A stretch of DNA of 50,019 nt from Lujinxingiaceae bacterium. Lineage in GTDB: Bacteria; Myxococcota_A; Bradymonadia; Bradymonadales; Bradymonadaceae. This document shows positions 27,251-36,700 of the stretch, piece after piece. The translations under genes were made by a program, and so were the position numbers. The stretch is taken from positions 1-50,019 of the forward strand of contig JACCWM010000026.1 of the NCBI GenBank assembly GCA_013697635.1, in the 5' to 3' direction. The notes beneath the pieces are model-generated. The model had not been told where the DNA came from, made no database searches, and was given only the letters and a program-made list of their open reading frames with translations. Within the stretch, counting starts at the first letter, position 1; each line of letters opens with the position of its first letter.

Positions 27251-29896
27251 CTACTTCTTTCGCAGCTGATCTTCGAGCTTGTCCTTCTCCATGATCAGCT
27301 CGGCCAGCGTCGTCTCGAGGGCGGCCTTCTCATCTTGCAACTTGGCCGCTGAGCTGGCGAGCTGCTCGCTCTCGGCGAGTTTGGCCTCGAGCTCTTCGCG
27401 ACGGGTATTGAGGGCCTCGTGCTCGGCGGTGAGCGCCTCGAGCGCCTCGCGGCTGCTCTCACTGGCGGCCGTGAGCCCGTCAAGCTCCTCCTGGCGAGCC
27501 TCGGCGGCAGCCTCGAGCGCGCTGACCTGGGTGCTGAGGCTGTCTCGCTCGCTGCCCGCCTGCTCGAGTTGCTCGGCCAGACCCTCCTGTGCCGCCTCCA
27601 GTGCATCGCGCTCCTCGGTGAGCGTCTCTTTAGCCGCTTCGAGAGCGACGATCGTTTCTTGAAGCGTCGTATCCTCGGCTGCGGCGCGAAGCGTAACCAG
27701 CTCCTCGTCGACCGACTCGAGGCGCTCGGCCAACTGATCGCGCTCGTCGGCGATCTGTCCCAGCTCGCGGGTCAGGCGCGTTGAATCGCCTTCGAGTTCA
27801 CTTAGCTGCGCCTGGGTCTCCTCGATCTCACGGTTAAGATCTTCGATGAGCGCCTCGAGATCGCTGAGCTGGTCGAGCTTCGGCGCTTGTGCCAGCGACT
27901 CTTGCAGCTTGGCTATCGTCTCGTGGTGCTTGTTGTTCTCCTCGATCAGGCCGCGCAGATCGCGCGAGAGCTCCTCGAAGACCTGCTTTTTGCGCTTGCG
28001 ATCCTTGTCGAGCGTCTCGACGCGGGCCGTGAGATCGTTGATCTGGTCGACATATTTGCGGCGCTCGACTTGCAGATAATCGGTCTCACGCGCAAAGGCG
28101 GCCTTCTCCTGCTTGAGCCCGTCGCGCTCACGGCGCAGCTCGTCGCGCTCACCGCCGATCTTATCAAAGCGCGCTTGCAGATCGCTCAGCACCTGACGGG
28201 TCTGACCCAGCGAGGCTTCGAGCTCGTCGCGCTCGCGCTGCAGGCGATCGCGCTCGGCGCGCACCTGGGTGAGATCGGCATTGATCTGGCCGAGGTTGGC
28301 CTGAAGACCGTCGAGCTCGTCGAGGCGCGGGCGCGAGGCCAGCTCCGTCTGCAGCTCGTCGGCGCGCAATTGAGCCGCGTTGCGCTCGTTGGTCAGAGTT
28401 TCGATGCTGGCGAGCATCGTCTCGATGCGCTCGTCGCTTTGCTCGATGTCTTTGTCGCGCTGATCGATGTTGGTGTTGAGCTCGACGATGTTCTCCTCGT
28501 GTTGCTCGATGGTCTGGCGAAGCGCGCCGATCTCCTGGTAGCTGGCGTGCGCCTCCTCCTCGAGTCGCCCGATGGTCTCGCGCGCCGTGTTGTAGCTCTG
28601 TTCGAAGTTTTGCAGGCTCTCTTGCATGTCGCTGAGCTGATCGCCCAGCTGTGAGCGTTGATTGTCGCCTGCTGCGCGCTCCTGCTCGGTTTGCGCATAG
28701 CGCGATCGCAGTTGAGCGAGCTCGCCGGTGAGCGATTCATTGGATTCTTGCAGGCCTTCGATCGCGCTCTCCTGCTCGGAGACGGTTGCATAGGCCGTTT
28801 CGAGCTGGCTGTCGCGAACGCCGAGTTGCTCCTGGGTGCTGGCGAGATCCTCTTGCAGTTGCACGAGCAGCTCGGCCGAGGGAGCCTCGTCGAGCTGTTG
28901 TTTTACGTCGGCCAGCTGGCGCATCAAGTTGCGCCGTTCTTCGGCCAGTCGGTCGCGCTCCTTGCGCATGCGATCGACCTGGGGATTGCCGCCGACGGGG
29001 CCGCCACCCTCGATCTTCTCGAGCGCCTGTGAGAGTTCCTGATTGTCCTGCTCGAGGCGAGCAGCATGGCTGCGAAGTGCCTCGAGTTCGCCGTTGAGCT
29101 GGGAGAGGTCCGCGCTCGCTGGCTCGTCCCAGCCGTTGAGCGAGAGCATGTGCTCGCCGCCCTCGTCCTGCTCGTCGTCGTCGAGATCCGCGCCAAAACC
29201 CGCATAGTTTGGCGCGTCGTTGGCCATATCCATCTTGAGCGAGGCGATGCTCGCTGCGATGTCGTCGGCCGATGCGTCGACCGTGTCGTCGCGCTGCTCC
29301 TCGACAAAGCTTATCGACTGCGCACCGTACGATATCGGATCGAGCTCGAGCTCGGGCACCATCTCTTCGGGCTCGAGTTCGTCGAAGTCCTCGTCGTCTA
29401 AGATCAATGCCATGGCATCTTCTTCTTCGTCGGGCTCCGGACCCCAATGGGCCGAGGAGGACGAGATCGCCGCGCCGGTGACCTGATCGAGGCCGGGCTG
29501 ATCGTAGTTGCCAAAGAGTCCGGGGGCTTCGAATTGGCCCTCGCGGTGGCCAAGGCCCATACTCGTGGGGTTTCGCGACTGTGCAGAGTTGGCGCCCGCG
29601 AGATGCTCGGCGAAATCGAGCGGAAACTCACCCACGCGCACGCGGTCACCATCGTTGAGCACCTGGCTCATGATGCGAATCCCGTTGACGTAGGTGCCGT
29701 TTGAGCTCTCCAGATCGTAGAGCGTGCACCGGCCCGCCTCAAAGACAAACTTCGTATGACGTCGCGAGATGGAAGGATTATTGATACGAATGATGTTGCC
29801 AGGATTGCGCCCGACCGTTACTTCGGGCAGCTCGTAGCTGAGCTCGACGACAACCTGTTCTCCCAGCTCCGGATCTTCGTAGATCAACTTGGCCAC
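27251..29896 (-). CDS. FHA-domain protein with a 600-residue coiled coil
   Basis: An 881-residue protein. An N-terminal FHA domain (about 20-95) has the phosphothreonine-binding signature: GRNPGN (Arg30), SISRRHTKF (Ser43, His47) and SSNGTYVNG (Asn66). Residues about 150-265 are a very acidic linker (EEEDAMALILDDEDFDE). From about 265 to the end there is an almost unbroken heptad pattern rich in Glu, Gln, Leu, Arg and Ala, predicting a long rod-like coiled coil. No signal peptide or membrane helix. It could be a scaffold recruited to phosphorylated partners, as with known myxobacterial coiled-coil polarity proteins, but that is inference. GTG start with AAGGTGA upstream; divergent from the MinD-like gene. 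Confidence 0.88.
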   Translation of the reverse strand: MAKLIYEDPELGEQVVVELSYELPEVTVGRNPGNIIRINNPSISRRHTKFVFEAGRCTLYDLESSNGTYVNGIRIMSQVLNDGDRVRVGEFPLDFAEHLAGANSAQSRNPTSMGLGHREGQFEAPGLFGNYDQPGLDQVTGAAISSSSAHWGPEPDEEEDAMALILDDEDFDELEPEEMVPELELDPISYGAQSISFVEEQRDDTVDASADDIAASIASLKMDMANDAPNYAGFGADLDDDEQDEGGEHMLSLNGWDEPASADLSQLNGELEALRSHAARLEQDNQELSQALEKIEGGGPVGGNPQVDRMRKERDRLAEERRNLMRQLADVKQQLDEAPSAELLVQLQEDLASTQEQLGVRDSQLETAYATVSEQESAIEGLQESNESLTGELAQLRSRYAQTEQERAAGDNQRSQLGDQLSDMQESLQNFEQSYNTARETIGRLEEEAHASYQEIGALRQTIEQHEENIVELNTNIDQRDKDIEQSDERIETMLASIETLTNERNAAQLRADELQTELASRPRLDELDGLQANLGQINADLTQVRAERDRLQRERDELEASLGQTRQVLSDLQARFDKIGGERDELRRERDGLKQEKAAFARETDYLQVERRKYVDQINDLTARVETLDKDRKRKKQVFEELSRDLRGLIEENNKHHETIAKLQESLAQAPKLDQLSDLEALIEDLNREIEETQAQLSELEGDSTRLTRELGQIADERDQLAERLESVDEELVTLRAAAEDTTLQETIVALEAAKETLTEERDALEAAQEGLAEQLEQAGSERDSLSTQVSALEAAAEARQEELDGLTAASESSREALEALTAEHEALNTRREELEAKLAESEQLASSAAKLQDEKAALETTLAELIMEKDKLEDQLRKK

Positions 29897-29926
29897 TTAA
29901 ATCACCTTTTCGAGAAGCGAATTTCT

Positions 29927-29955
29927 TTTTAATTTCAACACGTTGAATACTTCAA
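29927..29955 (-). promoter_or_regulatory. Putative FHA-gene promoter with internal palindrome
   Basis: TTGAAG (29950-29955) and TTAAAA (29927-29932) are 17 bases apart on the minus strand, with the predicted start about 24 bases before the GTG. The spacer contains the inverted repeat TTCAAC-2-GTTGAA (29934-29947), a typical placement for a repressor site. Confidence 0.45.
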
Positions 29956-30097
29956 AGCAAACGAATTCGTAGTTCTTCGGGCTGCCATTGTTCGTAGGGT
30001 AGCGCGCTCAACCATCGCTTGCCAAGTGACGATCTCTCAGCGAACATGGGTTTGTGATCACATCGTGCCGTGCGCACAGTCCATGTGAAAGGCAGCA

Positions 30098-31753
30098 TTG
30101 AATAACATCGGTCCTCCCATACACTCCGATCGCCCCAAAGTCGTCACCTTCGGGGGCGGCAAAGGCGGCGTCGGTCGAAGCACGCTTTGCGCTGATATTG
30201 CCCGTGGGCTCTCGCGCCACAACCAACGTGTCCTGTGCCTCGATGCCTCTTGGAGCTGTCCGACGCTGCACATCTTGTTGGGATGCGAGGAGCCGAGCTT
30301 CGCCCCGGATCGCAGCGCTGCTGCGCTCGGGGAGGAAGGCTCGCACATCGCCGATTTCATACGCACCACGGCCAATGCCAATATCTGGCTGTCCTCCCTG
30401 GCCTGCGGGAGGCGTTTTCCATTCGTGCGCCCGAAATTACACGCAGATGAGCTCCTTGCGCAACTTTATGAGCTGGATTTCGACTGGGTTTTTGTCGATC
30501 TGCCCTCCCAGTGCGATCCGCTCTCGGTGGGCCTGTTCACTTTGAGCGACATTCCGATCATGATGTGCACCCCCGAGCCTGCGGCGGTGCGCGAGTCAAC
30601 CCAGTTCATGCGCGCCGTCTTATACCAGGCGATAGGCTACCATCCTGAGGCCCACGAGGTCCAAGAGGAGCTCGTCGACATGCTGGTAAGCCAGCCCTTG
30701 ACCTACAACGCCCAGTCGCTGCGCTACGATGCGCCCAGTGCGATTTGTCGGCGCGTCGTCGAGGAGACCAGCCAGCGCCTGGAGACCTATCTGGTCGTCA
30801 ACATGGTGCGCGAAGGCGCCGAGCACGATCTGGGATTCGTGCTGGCCCACGCCTGGTACCGTGAACTCAATATGTATCCGCGTGTGCTCGCCACGATCGA
30901 CTATCAGGACAGGCGCTGGTTCTTCAATCGGCGCACAACTGGAATCAACCCGGGCCGAAGCGACGAGGCGCTGACCAGCGACATTGAGCTGCTCGCCCGC
31001 CATATCCGCGACATCGCGCTCGTCGACATGAAGTATCCACGCCCGGTACCCCAGGGCCCCGACGTGCATCCGGCGCTGCGCATGGGAGTCAGCCCGGAGA
31101 CGAGCCGCAACGAGGTGCGCCAGCACTGCCGCAGGCTCTGGGAGGGCTACAGGCGAGAGACCACCGTCTCGCTGGTTTTCAGTGATCCGAGTCGACGGCT
31201 GAGCACCGCCGAAGAGCTCGAGGAGCTCTACCGAAAGGTGCTCGTCATGCCCAGCGAGAGCTTCTCGCGCTCCGACGTCGAGGCCGCCACTCGCGCCGCC
31301 GCTGAGGAGGCCGAGAGCCAACGCCAGAACCGCGCCGGCGCAGCCGCCGACAAGGCCTCCAACGTTCGACCCTTCGAGCGCTACATCAGCTCGTCGCCCA
31401 CCGCTGCACCCAGCGCCGAGCGCGCAGCGTCAGCACAAAAGGATCCCGCCAGCGCCACGACCCCGCCCTCGAGCGCGCCCAACGACGAGCCTGAGAGCAT
31501 GCCGCGCGCCAAGAAGCCCTCGCCGGGGCGCCTGGTCGAGAATTTGCGCCGCCAAAACCAGATGAGCCTCCAGGAGCTCAGCTCCAGGACGCACATCGGC
31601 GTCAAATACCTGGCCGCGATCGAGGAGGTCGACCTGCAAGTCTTGCCACGCGATGTCTATCTGCGCGGCTATTTGCGCGAGATCGCGCGTGTCTTCGAGG
31701 CCGACCCCCAAGAATTGATCGAGCGATACTTTCGTTATCTGCAAGATACGTGA
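30098..31753 (+). CDS. MinD/ParA-like ATPase fused to a RodZ-type helix-turn-helix
   Basis: A 551-residue protein. Residues about 13-310 are a MinD/FlhG-like P-loop domain. The deviant Walker A reads GGGKGGVGRST (residues 19-29): the signature Lys22 is kept, but the P-loop Lys is replaced by Arg27. LCLDASW and VFVDLPSQCDPLS follow as Walker A' and Walker B regions. A middle part (about 325-385, GVSPETSRNEVRQHCRRLWEGY...AEELEELYRKVL) looks helical, faintly like a degenerate J domain. After a low-complexity linker, residues about 478-551 match the RodZ cytoplasmic HTH (LVENLRRQNQMSLQELSSR, then DVYLRGYLREIAR). There is no membrane helix. TTG start with AAAGG upstream. Probably a spatial or cytoskeletal regulator. 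Confidence 0.85.
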   Translation: MNNIGPPIHSDRPKVVTFGGGKGGVGRSTLCADIARGLSRHNQRVLCLDASWSCPTLHILLGCEEPSFAPDRSAAALGEEGSHIADFIRTTANANIWLSSLACGRRFPFVRPKLHADELLAQLYELDFDWVFVDLPSQCDPLSVGLFTLSDIPIMMCTPEPAAVRESTQFMRAVLYQAIGYHPEAHEVQEELVDMLVSQPLTYNAQSLRYDAPSAICRRVVEETSQRLETYLVVNMVREGAEHDLGFVLAHAWYRELNMYPRVLATIDYQDRRWFFNRRTTGINPGRSDEALTSDIELLARHIRDIALVDMKYPRPVPQGPDVHPALRMGVSPETSRNEVRQHCRRLWEGYRRETTVSLVFSDPSRRLSTAEELEELYRKVLVMPSESFSRSDVEAATRAAAEEAESQRQNRAGAAADKASNVRPFERYISSSPTAAPSAERAASAQKDPASATTPPSSAPNDEPESMPRAKKPSPGRLVENLRRQNQMSLQELSSRTHIGVKYLAAIEEVDLQVLPRDVYLRGYLREIARVFEADPQELIERYFRYLQDT

Positions 31754-31800
31754 TAGGCTCGCCAGCCTGTGTCACGATCAGACCCTGCAATGAGGATGTC

Positions 31801-32073
31801 ATGAGCAAGATCACCGACGAAAAGAAAGCTGCCCAGCGTGCGCGCGTCATCGCCTCCGATATGGCGATTTACCCCGACATCCAGCGCAAGATCGAGCAGG
31901 GCATCAAGAATGACACCCTCTTCGAAGAGCTCGAGGGTCTGATGCGTGAAGCGCGAAATCACTTCGCCATGTATGTCAGCGATGAGATCATCGAGAACAC
32001 CAATATTCTCGAGAAGGCCTTCATCGACATCGTCTTTGCGCCCACCGGGCACATCGAAAGCACCATCTGGTAG
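31801..32073 (+). CDS. Small conserved-looking protein, 90 residues, unknown function
   Basis: All-helical and charged: KKAAQRARVIASDMAIYPDIQ..., then EELEGLMREARNHF, and a C-terminal ILEKAFIDIVFAP. No Cys cluster, signal peptide or membrane helix. The ATG at 31801 is supported by GAGGATGTC. It sits between the MinD-RodZ fusion and the pseudouridine synthase, and its TAG stop shares a base with the RluD GTG start, so translation of the two is coupled. I recall similar short proteins in this gene context in other deltaproteobacteria, but give no function. Confidence 0.75.
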   Translation: MSKITDEKKAAQRARVIASDMAIYPDIQRKIEQGIKNDTLFEELEGLMREARNHFAMYVSDEIIENTNILEKAFIDIVFAPTGHIESTIW

Positions 32074-33017
32074 TGCAACCCACCGAGTTCAGCTTCATCG
32101 TCGATCCCGAAGACGAACACACCCGCCTCGACGTCTATCTAGCCGAGCAGGAAGACCCGCCCTTGACCCGCTCCCAGGTGCGAAAGTGCCTGGATCGCGG
32201 CGACATCCTCGTCAACGGCCAGCTGGTCAAGTCCGGCTACAATCTTCGCGCCGACGATCTGATCGTCTGGGCCTATCAGCCCCCCCGTGAGCCCTCGCTC
32301 GAGGCGCAGAACATCCCGATCGACTTTCTCTTTGAAGACGAGCACCTGGCGATCGTCGACAAGCCCGCAGGCCTGGTCGTCCACCCCTCGCCGGGCCACC
32401 CCGACGCCACGCTCGTCAACGCCTTGCTCTACCACTTCGGCGGCCTGGCAAGCGTCGGCGGCGAGCTTCGCCCCGGCATCGTGCACCGCATCGACAAGGA
32501 CACCAGCGGCGCGCTTGTGGTCAGCAAAACCGACCGCGCCCACCACCACCTGGCCGAGCAGTTTCGCGCCCACACGATCGAGCGCATCTACCACGCCCTG
32601 GTCTTTGGCCCCGGCCTGCCCGACGCCGGTCGCTTCGACACCCTGCACGGGCGCGACCCCCACGAGCGCAAACGCTTCTCGCCCAACGTCCCAACCGGCC
32701 GGCGCGCCGTCACTCACTACGAAGTGCTCGAGCGCTTCTACAGCGGCGCAAGCCTGGTCAAATGCTGGCTCGAGACCGGGCGCACCCACCAGATCCGCAT
32801 GCACTTCATGCACGCCAACGCCCCGCTCTTAGGCGACGCCCTCTACGGCGGCCCCCGCACAGCCCAGAGCCCGCTCATTACCCGCCAGGCCCTGCACGCC
32901 TTCGTCATTGGCTTTGAGCACCTCGACGGCACACGCATTCGCCGCGAAGCGCCCTATCCGCCCGACTTCGCCCACGCCCTCGAAGCGCTCCGCGCCGGCA
33001 AGGACTGGCGCCCGTAG
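32073..33017 (+). CDS. rluD: RluA-family 23S rRNA pseudouridine synthase, RluD-like
   Basis: A 314-residue enzyme isomerising uridines in rRNA. An N-terminal S4 RNA-binding domain (about 18-75, LDVYLAEQ...RSQVRKCLDRGDILVNG) precedes the RluA catalytic domain. That domain has DEHLAIVDKPAGLVVHPSPGH, the catalytic motif HRIDKDTSGALVVSKT (Asp in RIDKDTSG), and ETGRTHQIRMHF near the C-terminus. S4 plus this motif pattern matches RluD, which modifies helix 69 positions 1911/1915/1917; RluC- or RluA-type specificity is less likely. GTG start overlaps the upstream stop by one base. A hairpin pair and a terminator follow. Confidence 0.9.
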   Translation: MQPTEFSFIVDPEDEHTRLDVYLAEQEDPPLTRSQVRKCLDRGDILVNGQLVKSGYNLRADDLIVWAYQPPREPSLEAQNIPIDFLFEDEHLAIVDKPAGLVVHPSPGHPDATLVNALLYHFGGLASVGGELRPGIVHRIDKDTSGALVVSKTDRAHHHLAEQFRAHTIERIYHALVFGPGLPDAGRFDTLHGRDPHERKRFSPNVPTGRRAVTHYEVLERFYSGASLVKCWLETGRTHQIRMHFMHANAPLLGDALYGGPRTAQSPLITRQALHAFVIGFEHLDGTRIRREAPYPPDFAHALEALRAGKDWRP

Positions 33018-33022
33018 GAAAC

Positions 33023-33074
33023 CCCTCCACACGCCGTAGGCGAAGGGGAGGTGGCTCGAAGAGCCGGTGGGGCC
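33023..33074. repeat. Palindromic intergenic repeat-like element (two hairpins)
   Basis: CCCCT...CGCC-3-GGCG...AGGGG forms one hairpin, directly followed by GAGGTGGCTC-3-GAGCCGGTGGGG forming a second. This layout (CCCCTCC, GGGGAGG, GGTGGGG blocks around a GGCTC/GAGCC core) is typical of dispersed REP-like intergenic repeats in GC-rich Proteobacteria. Only one copy is seen in this window. Confidence 0.5.
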
Positions 33075-33099
33075 TTGTTCGTGGCGCCATACCTGGAGC

Positions 33100-33126
33100 G
33101 TCGGGTCCCTTGAGGTCCCGACTTTT
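33100..33126 (+). terminator. Rho-independent terminator after rluD
   Basis: Stem GTCGGG (33100-33105) / CCCGAC (33117-33122), extended inside by CC/GG, followed by TTTT (33123-33126). It lies 83 bp after the rluD stop. Confidence 0.65.
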
Positions 33127-33699
33127 GCGTACACCTTGCCAATCACCATCGCGCCAGTCTGCCCGAGCCAAGCGACCTGGAATTCAGCGAAAACGAGACC
33201 GTCACGCCGACTAATTTGGTCCAGGCCGCCCTCGAAGACGCCTGACGATCCCAGGCGCGCCCCCAATTCCCTTCGCACCCGCGCCCGCCCGAACCCACCG
33301 TCTCAAATCCAGCCCGCGACCGAACGATTCGGACCAAGAGCGGCGAAACCTTCAATTGGAGCGAGCGATTCGGGTCTAAACATCTGCAATCTGGCCCCAG
33401 CCACCACCCGCCGACCCAAGCACCCTCCCAACCCAATTCGGGAGCACGCTGTGACCACGAGCACGCCCCAAAACGCCGTTTGGAACAACTTTGATCCGCC
33501 AGCTTGCGCCCCCACCTGGATTTCTAGCGTGTTTCACTCGCCGCCGATCAGCAAGCCGTGGTTCCAGAGCTGTTTCAGTGGGGGGAGCAATCACACCAAG
33601 AACGTGCGCGTGTTTGGCATGGTCCAGAGCCCAAGACGAACGTTTTGCGCCTACTTCAAAATTAAGAGCACGGACACTGTGCGGGGCAAGGTCAAGGTC

Positions 33700-33723
33700 A
33701 ACAACCGGGCCAGGGATGGCCCG
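33700..33723 (-). terminator. Terminator-like hairpin after the kinase gene
   Basis: On the minus strand, CGGGCC-6-GGCCCG followed by GTTGTT, about 11 bp after the stop codon. The T-tract is weak. Confidence 0.4.
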
Positions 33724-33733
33724 TGCTACGGGG

Positions 33734-36700
33734 CTACTCGCTCTCGACCGGCTGGCCTCTCACGAGCTGGGCAACCGAGAGGATCTGGCGGTTGATCTGG
33801 CGGCTCATGAAGGCGCTGCGGTCGCTCTCGTCGGGGATCTGGTCGCGGCGGTGCAGGACGACCTCGCGGGCGCGGCTGATCGCCAGAAGGCGTTCTTCGC
33901 GGTAGGCGGGTTCGTCGGGCAGGATCTGAAAGTGATTGTAGAGCACGTCTTCCATGGCGAAGAGCTCGCCCTGGTCGAGCAGCGCGACGGCTTTGCGCGA
34001 GCGCTCGATCGCGGCATCACGGCGGCCGAGCAGTTTTTGGGCGCGGGCCATCAGGGAGTTGGCAAAGGTTGCGCCCCAGCGCATCTCGGCGGCCTCGGCG
34101 CGCTCCATGGCGTCTTCGGCCTGCATCAGGGCGATCTTGGCGTCATCGCGGGCGGCGCCGGCGAGTTTGACCTGGGCCAGGGCCAGCGTGGCGTGAATGC
34201 TCAAATAGGCATGCGGGATCGAGTCGGCCAGGCGCAAACCCTCGTGCAAGCAACTCTCGGCGGCCGGTAGGTCGCCGGCATCGAGATAGCACACGCCCAG
34301 CGATATCTGGCCGTCGGCGACAACGGCCGTGTTGGCCGTCTTTCGAGCAAGGTGGATGCCGCGCTGCAAATTGGAGAGCGCGCTCTTGTGTTGGCCGAGC
34401 AAAAAGTGGGCGTGGCCGATATTGACGAGCAGGGCCGATTCGTCGCGGCGGTGACCCAGGCGACGGCATTGCTCGAGGGCCGCATCGTAGCGCGCGAGCG
34501 CCTCGGTGAACTCGCCCAGATAGACCAGGGCCAGGCCGGAGTTGAGCAGCAGATAGCGAATCTGCTTGCCGTTCTCGCTGATGCGGGCATGCACGAGCGC
34601 CTCTTCATAGGCCGCAAGCGCCTCGCGATGGCGGCCGGCCTGGCGCAAGATCACGCCGCGCAGGTTGTGGGAGGCGGCAAGGCCCTCGGTCTGCTCGACG
34701 CCCTCGCTGCCACGGTAGACCTCAATGGCGCTTGCCAGCAGCTCGAGGGCGCGCTCACGATGGCCTTCGGTCATCGCGATCATCGCCTTCATGCGCCAGA
34801 TGCGCGCGCGGCCAAGGCGGTCTTCGGCCTGCTCGGCGATCGCGTGGGCGCGGTCGATGAAGCTACGTGAGGTTTTCAAATCCGAGACATCGAAATGATG
34901 GCGAGCCAGACGGATGAGCACGTCGATTTGCTCGCTGGCATTGCCGATCTCGAAGACCAGATCGTGGAGCTGTTCGAGGGTCTGGTGGCTTCGCTCCTGG
35001 TGGCCCAGCTCGAGCAGGGCCGCCTCGCGCAGCTTGAGCACCTTGAGGCGATGAACGTCGAGCTCGCCGGTGCGCTCGAGCACCTTGTCGCAGAGGCGGA
35101 CGCACTCGGCCGCGCCAAAGTGCTCGAAGGCCGCCTGAGCGGCGTCGGTATAGTGTTCGACGGCGGCCTCGCGATCACCTGCGCCATCGAAGTGGCGCGC
35201 GATCAGGGCGCTGCCGTGCAGGCCGAGCTGGTCACGACGTGCGAGCAGGACATTGGCTATGGTGCGATGCAGCGCGGTGGCCTCGTCGGGCACGAGGTTT
35301 CGGCCAGCGACCTCCTGGGTCAAGGCGTTGCAAAAGCGGTACAGGCGCACCTCGGCTGCGACCTGCTCGGGGTCGAAGGCGTCCTCGCCAGGATCCTGGC
35401 CCGGCACATCGGCGCGGTGCAGCAGGCCGAGCTTGACGAGCTGCTCGAGGCCGTCGCTGCTCACCACGGCCTCGTCGAACACCAGCGCGGCATCGGCCAT
35501 GGTAAAGGGCGACCACAACAGCGCGAGCCTTTGCAGGGCCACCCGGTCGGCCAGAGCCAGGTGATCGATGCGCGCGCTGATCAGCCCCTCGACGCTTGCG
35601 GGCAGCCAACGCGCCTCCTCTTCGGCGGTGTTGACGCCCAGATCCTCGGCCTTGTTCTTGAGCAGGCCGCGATCGCCGAGCACCTCGATCACCTCTTTGA
35701 TGTAGAGCGGATTGCCGCCCGAGCAGCGCAGAATCTCGCTGACCAGGTGCTCGTCGTCGATCATGTGCACGCGCAACATGTCGCGAACGAGCCCCTCGGC
35801 CTCCTTGGGGCTGAGCTCGAGCAAGGGCTCGACTTTGACAAAGCGCGCAGCGGCAAACTCCTTCCACTGGCGCTGCTCGAGGTGGGGGCCGCTGTCGCTG
35901 GCCGTGCACAAAAAGAAGGTCGGCGCGCCCTGTCGCGCCTCGAAAAACTGGCCAAGGAACTCGAGCGTCATCGGATCGATGTAGTGGGCATCCTCAATGG
36001 CCAGGATCAGAGGCTTTTTGCCCGCAAAGCGCGAGGTCACCTTGGTGATCGTCAAGAACGTGCGCCGGCGGCGCTCCTCGCCGTCGAGCTCGGCAAAGCG
36101 CCCGGAAGGCGACTTCAGGTTGAAGAGGCTGCCCATCGAGTGCACGAGCAGCCCAAGCTCGGTGTCGTCCTCGTCGGGAAAGAGCGCTTTGATGCGCGTC
36201 TCGAGCGTGTCGCGAAGCTGGCGCAGGTCGTCGCGACCGCCCAGGCGCAGCATCTCGGCCAGCAGCGCGGCGGCGCTGCCCAGGGGCACGTCTTTGTCAA
36301 AGGGGGTGACCACGCCGCGCACCACACGCACGTTTCGCGAGTCCAGGCCGCTCAGGAAGTCCTCGACCAGGGTGGACTTGCCCACGCCCGAGGCCCCCAC
36401 GATGATCAGGGCCGAGGCCGCCTCGTCGAGCAACGTCTGGCGGTAGGCTGCGCGCAGCACCTTGCGGGCAATCTCGCGGCCGTAAAAGGAGTGGTAGGAG
36501 CGACGAAGCTCCTGGATCTGGTCGCGCGGGCTCTTGGGCGCCTCCAGGCGGTAGGCCTGCACGACGTAGCTCTCACCGTCGGTCTCGGAGACGCGCACCT
36601 CGTCGATCTCCTCGCAGTGAAAGTCGCGGCGCACGCGGCGAAACACCTGGCCGCCGAGCAGGCTCTCGCGCGCCATGGCCGACTGCGCCAGGCGCTCGGC

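Larger units (their letters stand above)
33018..33733. other. 716-bp gene-poor region with hairpin repeat and two terminators
   Basis: No ORF here reads like a protein. Open frames on both strands (for example 33067-33795 plus) are Pro/Arg/Ser-rich with no motif, and the minus-strand frames are short. The left end holds a palindromic repeat-like element and the rluD terminator; the right end holds a terminator-like hairpin of the kinase gene. The middle (about 33130-33700) may be decayed coding DNA or an untranslated transcript. Confidence 0.5.

Noticed and set aside
33067-33795. 242-codon plus-strand frame in the gene-poor stretch
   Set aside because: Pro/Ser/Arg-rich with no motif, runs into the kinase gene's 3' end, and no ribosome site; treated as non-coding.
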